From Halieaceae bacterium UBA5044 (GTDB taxonomy: Bacteria > Pseudomonadota > Gammaproteobacteria > Pseudomonadales > Halieaceae), in NCBI GenBank assembly GCA_002416125.1, contig DIBU01000013.1:423899-487898 (forward strand): a stretch of DNA of 64,000 nt, read 5' to 3'. Both the position numbers and the translations under genes were made by a program. The first letter of the stretch is position 1. Each line of letters begins with the position of its first letter. Of the stretch, positions 1-7,436 are shown piece after piece. The notes beneath the pieces were generated by a model. The model saw nothing but the letters and a program-made list of their open reading frames with translations. It was not told where the DNA came from and made no database searches.

Positions 1-91
1 AAAACGGGCGACCGCGCCGGGACCGGATTGCGGCGCACTTCGCTGCGTCGCTCGACACCTGTTATCTACCCGAAAAGGAGTTGCTGGCAAC

Positions 92-778
92 ATGAACGAT
101 TCAGGCAATGGTTTCTTCCAGACGCTGCAGAATGCCACCCTCGCAGAGCGTGAGGCCCTGGTGGCCACGGACCTGGTGCGTGATGCACTGGCCGGGAAGC
201 TGACGACGGAGCGCTACGTTGCGTTTCTGGTACAGGCCTATCACCACGTCCGGCATACCGTACCCCTGCTGATGGCGGCGGGGGCGCGTATGCCTGGAGA
301 CAAGGAGTGGCTGCGCACGGCGCTGGCTGAATACATCGAGGAGGAACTCGGTCATCAGGAATGGATCCTCAACGATATCGAAGCCTGCGGCTATGACCGC
401 GACAGGGCCCGCCTGAGCGTACCCAATCGCGCGACCGAGTTGATGGTTGCCTACGCCTATCACGTTATCGATCGGGTAAATCCGGTGGGCTTTTTTGGCA
501 TGGTTCACGTGCTGGAAGGGACCTCCATTCGTGTCGCCGACAGCGCTGCGGACGCGATCGCGGTATCCACCGGCCTGCCGCGCAAGGCCTTCAGCTATCT
601 GCGTTCCCACGGAGCCCTGGACATCGAGCACGTACAGTTTTTTGAAAACCTGATGAACCGTATCGACCAGCCGGAAGATCAGCGGCAGATACTGCATTGC
701 GCGCGTATCTTTTATCACCTGTATGCGGATGTGTTCCGCAGCGTCAGCGCCGATCAGGCGCAGCGCCTCGCAGCGTAG
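92..778 (+). CDS. Haem-oxygenase-like diiron oxidase/oxygenase (HDO, TenA-like superfamily)
   Basis: A 228-residue all-helical protein of the TenA/haem-oxygenase-like fold. Acidic and histidine residues sit where HDO enzymes bind two irons: E80, E83-E85 and H88 in an EEELGH segment, E142 in HVLEG, and D177/H180 in DIEH. HDO relatives oxidise or cleave fatty acids, amino acids and other small molecules (UndA and SznF are studied examples), so an iron-dependent oxidation is likely; the substrate cannot be read from the sequence. Start ATG 92 has AAGGAG 11 bases upstream. It is the first gene of a tight + strand run and lies 8 bp from a dehydrogenase, which suggests the two act on one metabolite. 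Thiaminase II is less likely because the thiaminase catalytic cysteine is not evident. The region before 92 is cut by the window and no promoter was assigned. Confidence 0.75.
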   Translation: MNDSGNGFFQTLQNATLAEREALVATDLVRDALAGKLTTERYVAFLVQAYHHVRHTVPLLMAAGARMPGDKEWLRTALAEYIEEELGHQEWILNDIEACGYDRDRARLSVPNRATELMVAYAYHVIDRVNPVGFFGMVHVLEGTSIRVADSAADAIAVSTGLPRKAFSYLRSHGALDIEHVQFFENLMNRIDQPEDQRQILHCARIFYHLYADVFRSVSADQAQRLAA

Positions 779-786
779 GTGGCGGC

Positions 787-1581
787 ATGCATATTTCAGG
801 TCAACGCGTTCTGCTCACCGGCGCCGCAGGGGGCATCGGCCAGGCCTGCGCGCGTGCGCTGGCGGAGGCCGGCGCATCGCTGCTGCTCGTGTCGCGCAAT
901 GGCGGTGTGCTAAACGCATTGCGCACATCGCTACCGGGTGATGGCCACCGCGTGCTGGTGGCCGACCTTGGTACTCCCGCGGGGCGGGCGGCGGTCATCG
1001 CCGCCGCTCAGGATGTCGATGGATTGATCAACAACGCCGGTGTCAATCATTTCGGCCTGTTTGCCGAGCAGGAGGAATCGCAATGGCGCCAGACGCTGGA
1101 ACTGAACCTCTTGGTGCCCATGCTGCTCTTGCAGGGCTTGTTGCCGGTTCTACAGGCGCGGCGGGGCTGGGTGGTCAACGTGGGTTCCGCATTTGGCAGC
1201 ATCGGCTTTCCGGGTTACGCGGCCTACAGCGCGAGCAAATTCGGCTTGCGTGGATTCACCGAGGCGCTGCGCCGCGAGCTCGCCGGCAGCGGCGTGAGCC
1301 TGCACTACCTTGCGCCCAGAGCGACAGCGACGGATATGAATGCAGGGCCCACAGCGGCGATGAACGCCGAACTGGGTACAGCCGTGGATGATCCCGATCG
1401 TGTGGCGGCTGAGTTGCTGGCGCTGTTGCACTCGGCGCGGGGCGTTCGATTTGTGGGCTGGCCCGAGCGCTTCTTCATCAAGCTGAACGGCCTCTTTCCG
1501 TCGCTGGTGGAAAAGTCACTGGTCAAGCAGTTGCCGGTTATTCGCCGTCACGCGCTGGCTGCCCGAGGTGCCGGCGAGTAA
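787..1581 (+). CDS. Short-chain dehydrogenase/reductase (SDR)
   Basis: A 264-residue classical SDR. The cofactor motif TGAAGGIG is at 11-18, NNAG at 82-85, a serine near 134 and the catalytic pair Y147/K151 in YSASK. It should catalyse NAD(P)(H)-dependent alcohol/ketone interconversion in the cytoplasm. The start at ATG 787 is preferred because it begins right before the Rossmann strand and follows an AGGTGG box. A longer in-frame TTG start at 697 would overlap the upstream oxidase and adds no conserved sequence. It lies 8 bp after the diiron oxidase and 9 bp before the response regulator, so co-transcription is likely. Substrate unknown. Confidence 0.85.
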   Translation: MHISGQRVLLTGAAGGIGQACARALAEAGASLLLVSRNGGVLNALRTSLPGDGHRVLVADLGTPAGRAAVIAAAQDVDGLINNAGVNHFGLFAEQEESQWRQTLELNLLVPMLLLQGLLPVLQARRGWVVNVGSAFGSIGFPGYAAYSASKFGLRGFTEALRRELAGSGVSLHYLAPRATATDMNAGPTAAMNAELGTAVDDPDRVAAELLALLHSARGVRFVGWPERFFIKLNGLFPSLVEKSLVKQLPVIRRHALAARGAGE

Positions 1582-1590
1582 ACTGCCCAG

Positions 1591-2253
1591 ATGCGTATTC
1601 TCCTGGTTGAAGATGACAGATCCCTCGCCGCCGGCCTTCAGGCCGCGCTGAGCCGGGAGGGGTTTGCCGTGAACCATGTGGCCTCGGGCGGGCAGGCACT
1701 GGCCGCCGTGCGGGCGGAGGCGCCGGATATGGTGGTACTGGATCTGGGGCTGCCGGACATGGATGGGCTGCAGGTGCTGCGAGCGGTGCGCGAGACGCAC
1801 CGCAGCCTGCCGGTCCTGTTGTTGACCGCTCGGGACGGGGCTGACGATAAAGTGCGCGGCTTGGATCACGGTGCCGACGACTACATGGCGAAACCCTTCG
1901 ATGTGAAGGAGCTGGCCGCCCGCCTGCGGGTCATAGAACGGCGCCTGTCGAACACAGCAGCAAGCAGCTGTCTCACGGTGGGTCATGTCGCCCTGGATAC
2001 TGCAGCGCATACGGTCGTCGTCGGAGACCAGCCCCTCGATCTCCCGCGGCGCGAATACATGCTACTGAAAGCGTTGATGGAGAGCGTCGGCAAGGTCCTG
2101 ACACGCGAGTCTCTGGAGGGACGTCTCTACAGCTGGGGCGAGGAAGTGAGCAGCAACGCGCTGGAAGTACATATTCACCACCTGCGCAAGAAACTTCCGG
2201 ACGACTTTATCAAGACCGTGCGGGGTATCGGCTACACCGTGCCGCGGCAATGA
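1591..2253 (+). CDS. OmpR/PhoB-family response regulator (QseB/PmrA-like)
   Basis: A 220-residue regulator with an N-terminal receiver domain (acidic pair D8/D9, phospho-acceptor D51 in VLDLGLPDMDG, lysine in the MAKPFD segment) and a C-terminal winged helix ending in HHLRKKLPDDFIKTVRGIGY, the usual OmpR-family DNA-binding signature. Its last codons overlap the start of the histidine kinase by 4 bp, so it is translationally coupled to its partner. Position inside the operon with an iron permease suggests that the pair controls metal uptake or envelope metal stress; this is inferred from context only. QseB, PmrA and related regulators cannot be told apart at this level. Confidence 0.9.
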   Translation: MRILLVEDDRSLAAGLQAALSREGFAVNHVASGGQALAAVRAEAPDMVVLDLGLPDMDGLQVLRAVRETHRSLPVLLLTARDGADDKVRGLDHGADDYMAKPFDVKELAARLRVIERRLSNTAASSCLTVGHVALDTAAHTVVVGDQPLDLPRREYMLLKALMESVGKVLTRESLEGRLYSWGEEVSSNALEVHIHHLRKKLPDDFIKTVRGIGYTVPRQ

Positions 2254-3566
2254 AATCGATACGCCGTTCTCTGGTTACCATGCTGATCGCAGCGTTTACG
2301 CTGGTGTCTTTTGTGGCCGCACTGAACGGTTACCGGGCCAGCATGGACAAGGCGGAGGCACTGCTGGATGCACAGCTTCAGTATTCTGCGGAGATTCTCA
2401 TCGGCCTCGGGAGTGGCGATATACCGTCTCAATCACCGGGCAGCGGCGTCGAAGGCTTTGTCTTCCAGATATGGGAGGATGAGCGCCCGGTGCTGCGCTC
2501 TGCTGCGGCGCCGGACGCGCCGATTGCGGCGTTTGCTGCAGGTTACCGGTACGCCAATTTCGGTGGATATCGCTGGCGCACATTGACGGTTGCCATGGGG
2601 GACCAGCGTTGGGGGATGGTGGCAGAGCGGGCGGATGTTCGCCACACGCTGGCCGAGAGCGTTGTGCTGGAATCCGTGATTCCCCTCCTGCTCTGGTTAC
2701 CGGTAGCGGCATTGCTGATCTGGGTGCTGGTAGGCTGGGGGTTGGCGCCGCTGCGGGAGCTCAGCGAGCAGATCAATCGCAAGGCCACGGACGACCTCAC
2801 CCCGCTTCCTGATACGGATCCGCCCACCGAGCTGCAGCAGGTGATTACCTCGACCAACGGCCTTCTGCTGCGTCTGGCTGCTGCGCTGCAGCGGGAAAAG
2901 CACTTCGCCTCACATGCCGCCCACGAGTTGCGGACGCCGATCAGCGCCCTGAAAATTCACCTGCACAATCTGGAAAATGAAGTTCCGGCGGGCAGCAGTG
3001 CGCTGCAACATGCCACCGAGGGCATCGAGCGTATGCACCACCTGGTCGAACAGCTGCTGGACCTGGCGCGCACGCAGCCGGAGTTGATCAAGGCCAACTT
3101 CCAGACCGTTGATTTGCATACCCTCGCACAGCGGGTCACCGCCGAAATGTGGCCCGCGTTCGAATCGCGTCACCAGTCGCTGTCGCTGCAGGGCGAGTCC
3201 GCCGTGATGCAGGGTGACGAGACCATGCTGGCGATTCTGCTGCGCAACCTGCTCGACAATGCGCGCAAGTATACGCCTGAGGGCGGCGAAATTGCGGTGT
3301 TTGCCGGCAGCCGTGCCGGTGTGCCTTTGCTGGAGGTAGCCGACAGCGGGCCGGGAATCCCCTGCGCTGAGCGGGAGCGCGTTTTTGAGCGGTTTTACCG
3401 GGTCGGCACCAGTGCCAGTGAGAGTATCGCCGGGGCCGGCCTGGGTCTGGCGATCACCCAGCATATCGTCCAACTGCACAGTGCAAAGGTGCAGCTGGCC
3501 GACAGCCCTCTGGGCAGTGGGCTGGCCGTCACGGTGCAGTTTCCAGTCGAGAGGGGCGCATCGTGA
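2250..3566 (+). CDS. Sensor histidine kinase (QseC/PmrB-like)
   Basis: A 438-residue inner-membrane kinase. Membrane helix 1 is about residues 8-28, a periplasmic sensor loop of roughly 110 residues follows, helix 2 is about 140-163, then a HAMP-like linker and the dimerisation box FASHAAHELRTP with phospho-acceptor H225. The catalytic domain shows the N box (LLRNLLDNARKYTPEG), G1 (DSGPGIP) and G2 (AGLGLAI). Start ATG overlaps the response regulator stop by 4 bp and the end overlaps the cupredoxin start by 4 bp. The periplasmic loop has no clear EXXE iron motif like that of PmrB, so the signal is open. Confidence 0.9.
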   Translation: MKSIRRSLVTMLIAAFTLVSFVAALNGYRASMDKAEALLDAQLQYSAEILIGLGSGDIPSQSPGSGVEGFVFQIWEDERPVLRSAAAPDAPIAAFAAGYRYANFGGYRWRTLTVAMGDQRWGMVAERADVRHTLAESVVLESVIPLLLWLPVAALLIWVLVGWGLAPLRELSEQINRKATDDLTPLPDTDPPTELQQVITSTNGLLLRLAAALQREKHFASHAAHELRTPISALKIHLHNLENEVPAGSSALQHATEGIERMHHLVEQLLDLARTQPELIKANFQTVDLHTLAQRVTAEMWPAFESRHQSLSLQGESAVMQGDETMLAILLRNLLDNARKYTPEGGEIAVFAGSRAGVPLLEVADSGPGIPCAERERVFERFYRVGTSASESIAGAGLGLAITQHIVQLHSAKVQLADSPLGSGLAVTVQFPVERGAS

Positions 3567-3895
3567 AGCGTGCGCAGCAATGGGCCTGCGCTGTGCTGTG
3601 TGGCCTCGCGGCGGCTATGGTGCAGGCGCGTACACCGGTTTTTGAGCTGGAAATTCGCGATCACCTGTTCATACCCGAGGAAATCGTTATTCCCGCCAAT
3701 ACCAAGGTGAAACTGGTGGTCATCAACCATGATGTCACGCCGGAGGAGTTCGAGAGTTACGAATTGAATCGCGAGAAGGTCATTCTCGGAGGCAGCAAGG
3801 CCAATATCTTCATCGGGCCATTGGCACCCGGCGTCTACCCCTTTTTTGGTGAATTCAATCCACGTACGGCGCAGGGCAGGGTGGTGGTGGAATGA
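3563..3895 (+). CDS. Periplasmic cupredoxin-like protein
   Basis: A 110-residue protein with an N-terminal signal peptide of about 22 residues (cleavage near VQA-R) followed by a single small beta-sandwich of the EfeO-type cupredoxin family. Segments PVFELEIRDHLFIPEEIVIPAN and GVYPFFGEFNP match this family's fold. The classic Cys/Met copper ligands of plastocyanin are not visible, as in several FTR1-associated cupredoxins where other residues bind metal. It overlaps the kinase gene by 4 bp and lies 9 bp before the FTR1 permease. In related systems such a protein oxidises or delivers Fe(II) to FTR1; that role is inferred from pairing. Confidence 0.8.
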   Translation: MKRAQQWACAVLCGLAAAMVQARTPVFELEIRDHLFIPEEIVIPANTKVKLVVINHDVTPEEFESYELNREKVILGGSKANIFIGPLAPGVYPFFGEFNPRTAQGRVVVE

Positions 3896-3904
3896 GGGCC
3901 TGTC

Positions 3905-4687
3905 GTGTTTCTTAACTCCGTGGTTATCGTCTTGCGCGAGGTGCTGGAGGCGGCGGTGCTGGTCAGTGCCCTGCTGGCCCTCGCACGCAGTATCCGCCTT
4001 GGAAACCGCTGGTTGTGGCTCGCCGTGCCGTTGGCAGCGGCGGGTGTGACGCTTTACGCCTCGTTTCTCGCGAGGATTACCGATGCGCTGGAGGGCGCAG
4101 GTCAGGAGGTGGTGAATGCCAGTCTGCAAGCGGGCGTGTACCTGCTGCTGGTGCCCATTCTCGCGTGCAGTTGGCGTGCACACAGGCGACCGCGCCTGCT
4201 GATGATACTGATGGCATTTGCCATCAGCCTGGCCATTGTGCGCGAGTGCGCAGAGATACAGATCTACGTGCGTGCCTTTGCCGCACTCGGTGAACACGCG
4301 GCTGCCGTCTGGGCAGGCAGTGCCCTGGGTATGGGCATAGGCATCAGTGCCGGAGTGTTGGTCTACGGCGCCCTGCGAGCCTTGCCGCAGCGCTGGGCAC
4401 TGGGGGGCTGCTGTGCCGCCCTGGCCCTGATTGGCGCCGGCATGCTGATGCAGGCCACCCTGTTGCTGGAACAGGTGGACTGGTTACCGGACCAGGCCCC
4501 GCTCTGGGACAGCTCGGGGCTGCTCAGCGAACAATCGTTTTTGGGTGAACTGCTGTACGCCGTACTGGGCTACGAAGCCACGCCCGGGGCGCTGCAGGTG
4601 GGCCTGTATCTGGGCAGTCTGGCGCTGGCTGGTGTTGCGCTCTGGTGGGGCAGTAAAGGGAGGGCAGGACATGCGGTCGGGGAATAG
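3905..4687 (+). CDS. FTR1-family iron permease
   Basis: A 260-residue inner-membrane protein with about seven helices and both REXXE iron-translocation motifs of the FTR1 family: REVLE at 11-15 in helix 1 and RECAE at 113-117. It is predicted to import iron (after oxidation to Fe(III)) across the inner membrane. The start is GTG 3905, which places the first REXXE in the first helix as expected. It follows the cupredoxin by 9 bp, and the next gene starts inside its last 17 bp. Together they resemble a minimal EfeUO or FTR1-cupredoxin uptake unit lacking the Dyp-type peroxidase EfeB. Confidence 0.9.
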   Translation: MFLNSVVIVLREVLEAAVLVSALLALARSIRLGNRWLWLAVPLAAAGVTLYASFLARITDALEGAGQEVVNASLQAGVYLLLVPILACSWRAHRRPRLLMILMAFAISLAIVRECAEIQIYVRAFAALGEHAAAVWAGSALGMGIGISAGVLVYGALRALPQRWALGGCCAALALIGAGMLMQATLLLEQVDWLPDQAPLWDSSGLLSEQSFLGELLYAVLGYEATPGALQVGLYLGSLALAGVALWWGSKGRAGHAVGE

Positions 4688-5393
4688 CTGCAGGGGGTTG
4701 ATGCTGGCGGTTTTGACGGTGTTTCCGGCGGTCACCCTGGCTGACGGCAGTGTTGTCGACAAGGTCTATCACCCCTATGTGGAACAGCTGGAATGGGAGC
4801 TGGAGTGGCGCGCCGTGCAGGAACACAATCCCCCCGGCAGCGCGGCACAGCGCCAGGCTACACACCGTGTCGGTCTGGGCCGAGCCGTGTCGGAGTTTGT
4901 GTTTGCCGAAGCGTATCTGGTCGGCCGGGAAGGCAGCGACAGCGGATTCACCATCGACGCCTGGGAGTTGGAGGCATTGTGGCAACTGTCAGAGCAGGGG
5001 GAGTATCTGCTCGATTATGGGCTGCTGTTCGAGTTGGAAAAGTATCGCCACGAAGAAATCTGGGAGTACTCCACCACCTTGCTACTGGAGCGGGAACTGG
5101 GCCGCTTTAGTGCGACAGCCAACCTCGGGGTCATCTACGAGTGGGGCGATGACATTGAAGACGAGTTCGAAACCGCCGCCGCGCTGCAGGCGCGCTACCG
5201 TCATTCCCCGCTGCTGGAGCCAGCGCTGGAGCTTTATCTGGGCGAAGACACCCGGGCACTGGGCCCCATGCTGCTGGGCATGGCGCGCCTGGGCAGCCGC
5301 CAGGCGCTGCGCTGGGAGGCAGGCGTTGTCTGGGGCCTGGATGCAACCACCGCAGACTACACGCTGCGCGCGGTGCTGGAGTACGAGTTCTGA
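4671..5393 (+). CDS. Putative outer-membrane beta-barrel protein of an FTR1 locus
   Basis: A 240-residue protein with a signal peptide (about 1-25, ending near TLA-DG). The mature part is rich in alternating polar/hydrophobic strands and ends in LEYEF, a C-terminal phenylalanine typical of outer-membrane barrels. No enzyme motif is seen. Start ATG 4671 follows AAAGGGAGGG and lies within the end of the FTR1 gene, so the two are coupled. A role as an outer-membrane pore, or a periplasmic accessory for iron entry, is inference. Its 3' end overlaps the convergent membrane-protein gene by 37 bp. Confidence 0.6.
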   Translation: MRSGNSCRGLMLAVLTVFPAVTLADGSVVDKVYHPYVEQLEWELEWRAVQEHNPPGSAAQRQATHRVGLGRAVSEFVFAEAYLVGREGSDSGFTIDAWELEALWQLSEQGEYLLDYGLLFELEKYRHEEIWEYSTTLLLERELGRFSATANLGVIYEWGDDIEDEFETAAALQARYRHSPLLEPALELYLGEDTRALGPMLLGMARLGSRQALRWEAGVVWGLDATTADYTLRAVLEYEF

Positions 5394-6166
5394 GCGAGCA
5401 GGGGCAACTGCTGCAGCAGGGCCTGCGAAACGAAGTACACCATGAAGTTGGCATAGGCGATGGCGGGATAATGACCGCTGCCATACAACCAGAACTGGCC
5501 GATCATGCCATCGGCGACCGTTGCCATGGCGGCACCCAGAGCGACCCAGCGACCGCGGCGGCCAAAGGCCAGCCCTATCCACAGTGCGCAGGGCAGCATG
5601 AGCGCGATCAGGATCGAGTAGGCACCCGTAAGCCAGGCAATGTAGGCGGCAGTGCCTGGCAGGAGTACCTGGAAGAAGGCGAAAAGACCGCCAGCGGCGG
5701 CGAGCAGCAGCGGCACTGCACGCCACCGTGGAGACACCCGATCCCGGGTTGCCAGCCAGACGGCGGCCAGCAGCAGCGCGTAGCCCGGGAAGAAGAACCA
5801 GACTGAATCCGCCAGATAGCTGTGCTGGACGACGTTGTCGTAGCTGTAGAAGCGCGCCGGGACATTGCGGTTCACGGCGTCGCCGAGCAGACACACAGCG
5901 AGCCCCGCGACGGTGAGGTCTGCGACCGCAGGGCGCCCTGCCGTGCTGGTCTGGTAGACCCAGCGGCGAATGCGCCAGCCATTCCACAGCAGGCCGCCCA
6001 GCAGACTCATTTCCAGCGCTGCGAGCAGGATCTTCCAGGCGCCACTCTCCACCCCCGCCGCCCAGAATGCGCTTTGCAACAGGATGATGGCAGTGCACAG
6101 CAGCCAGGGCAGCCGGCGCAGGGAGTTCGGTGGTGCGGCATCGCCGGCGTCCGCGGACTGGTGCAT
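5357..6166 (-). CDS. Multipass membrane protein of unknown function, coupled to msrAB
   Basis: A 269-residue integral membrane protein with about seven hydrophobic segments and a short cytoplasmic N-terminus. I do not recognise a family. Visible features are a conserved-looking polar stretch after helix 3 (GDAVNRNVPARFYSYDNVVQHS) and three cysteines in or near helices. It starts 8 bp after the stop of the periplasmic MsrAB gene and is surely co-transcribed with it. A link to electron supply or membrane repair for MsrAB is possible but unsupported by any motif. Its C-terminal 12 codons overlap the convergent gene at 5393. Confidence 0.65.
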   Translation of the reverse strand: MHQSADAGDAAPPNSLRRLPWLLCTAIILLQSAFWAAGVESGAWKILLAALEMSLLGGLLWNGWRIRRWVYQTSTAGRPAVADLTVAGLAVCLLGDAVNRNVPARFYSYDNVVQHSYLADSVWFFFPGYALLLAAVWLATRDRVSPRWRAVPLLLAAAGGLFAFFQVLLPGTAAYIAWLTGAYSILIALMLPCALWIGLAFGRRGRWVALGAAMATVADGMIGQFWLYGSGHYPAIAYANFMVYFVSQALLQQLPLLAQNSYSSTARSV

Positions 6167-6174
6167 GTCGAGCC

Positions 6175-7311
6175 TCAGTCCTCGCCGGTCACAAAGGGAA
6201 TGTAGTCGCCGTAACCGGCGGCCGCCATCTCCTCAAGCGGGATGAAGCGCATCGCCGCCGAGTTCATGCAGTAGCGCAGTCCTGTGGGTGCGGGGCCGTC
6301 ATCAAATACATGACCGAGATGGGAGTCCGCGTAGCGGCTGCGAATTTCTGTGCGCGCCATGAAAAAGCTGCTGTCGTCCCGTTCCACAACACTGTCTTGG
6401 CTGATCGGTTGCGTGAAACTGGGCCACCCGGTGCCTGATGTGTATTTGTCGCGCGAGGAAAACAAAGGCTCTCCGGATACGATGTCCACGTAGATGCCTG
6501 CCCGCTTTTCGTCCCAGTAGGCGTTGTTGAAGGCCCGCTCGGTGCCATCCTGGCGCGCCACCCGGAACTGTTCGGGGGTGAGGCGCTGGCGCAGGACTTC
6601 GTCAGAGGGGCGCACGAAACGTTCAGGATCGAAGGCCGTTTGCTTGCCCCCTGCTGTAGGCGCAGGACGAAAACGGGAGAAATCAAGCGTCTGCTCCTCC
6701 CCCCAGACCCGGTCTATGAACTGATAGCGCCCCGAATTGAAGGTGTAGAACTGGTAGCGCAGTGGATTCTTGCTGGCGTAATCCTGGTGGTAGTCTTCAG
6801 CATCGTAGAATGCCGTGAACGGCGTAATGTCGATGACCACAGGTGTGTCGTAGCGGCCAGAAGCCTCCAGCGCATCCCGTGACGCCTGCGCGACGCGCTG
6901 CTGCTCCTCGGAGTGATAGAAAATGGCCGGGCGGTACTGGCGGCCTCGATCAACGAATTGCCCGTCCGCGTCGGTGGGGTCCATAAAGCGCCAGAAGCCC
7001 TCCACCAAACCCTCGTAGGTGATCACGGTGGGGTCATAGTACACCTGCACCGCTTCGGTATGGCCGGTTTTGCCAGCGGAGACCTGCTTGTAGTCCGGGT
7101 TCTTTTCGGTGCCGCCGCTGTAGCCGGAAACTGCCTCCACAACGCCGGGTATCTTCTCAAAGCCCTCTTCCACGCACCAGAAGCAACCGCCGGCAAAGGT
7201 TGCCACGGCGAGGCCCGTATCGGCGGGCGCATAGGCGGATCGGGTGTGGCCGGGTGAGGCTGCGACAAAGGCGGCCAGCAGCAGGGCCGCCAGTCTGAGG
7301 GTATAACGCAT
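6175..7311 (-). CDS. msrAB: Periplasmic bifunctional peptide-methionine sulfoxide reductase MsrA-MsrB
   Basis: A 378-residue fusion with an N-terminal signal peptide (about 1-28), so it acts in the periplasm. MsrA (about 35-200) has the catalytic GCFWC with C43 and a YHQDY segment; it reduces the S epimer of methionine sulfoxide. MsrB (about 235-370) has GTGWPSF, HLGHVFDDGP and the catalytic GLRYC at C348; it reduces the R epimer. The two CXXC pairs that bind zinc in most MsrB proteins are absent here, placing it in the zinc-free MsrB class. It is downstream of the HerA-like gene by 125 bp on the same strand and directly upstream of a membrane-protein gene. Confidence 0.95.
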   Translation of the reverse strand: MRYTLRLAALLLAAFVAASPGHTRSAYAPADTGLAVATFAGGCFWCVEEGFEKIPGVVEAVSGYSGGTEKNPDYKQVSAGKTGHTEAVQVYYDPTVITYEGLVEGFWRFMDPTDADGQFVDRGRQYRPAIFYHSEEQQRVAQASRDALEASGRYDTPVVIDITPFTAFYDAEDYHQDYASKNPLRYQFYTFNSGRYQFIDRVWGEEQTLDFSRFRPAPTAGGKQTAFDPERFVRPSDEVLRQRLTPEQFRVARQDGTERAFNNAYWDEKRAGIYVDIVSGEPLFSSRDKYTSGTGWPSFTQPISQDSVVERDDSSFFMARTEIRSRYADSHLGHVFDDGPAPTGLRYCMNSAAMRFIPLEEMAAAGYGDYIPFVTGED

Positions 7312-7436
7312 GGTGTGCTCCTTTGAGAGAGGTCGCGCTTGCTACGCGCTGCAACGCTCAGGCGATGACAACACGGCGGCGGTCAGCAGTAGACCCCGTT
7401 ACCGGTCGCGGAGTTCCATCGGGTGGTGGCAGTGAT

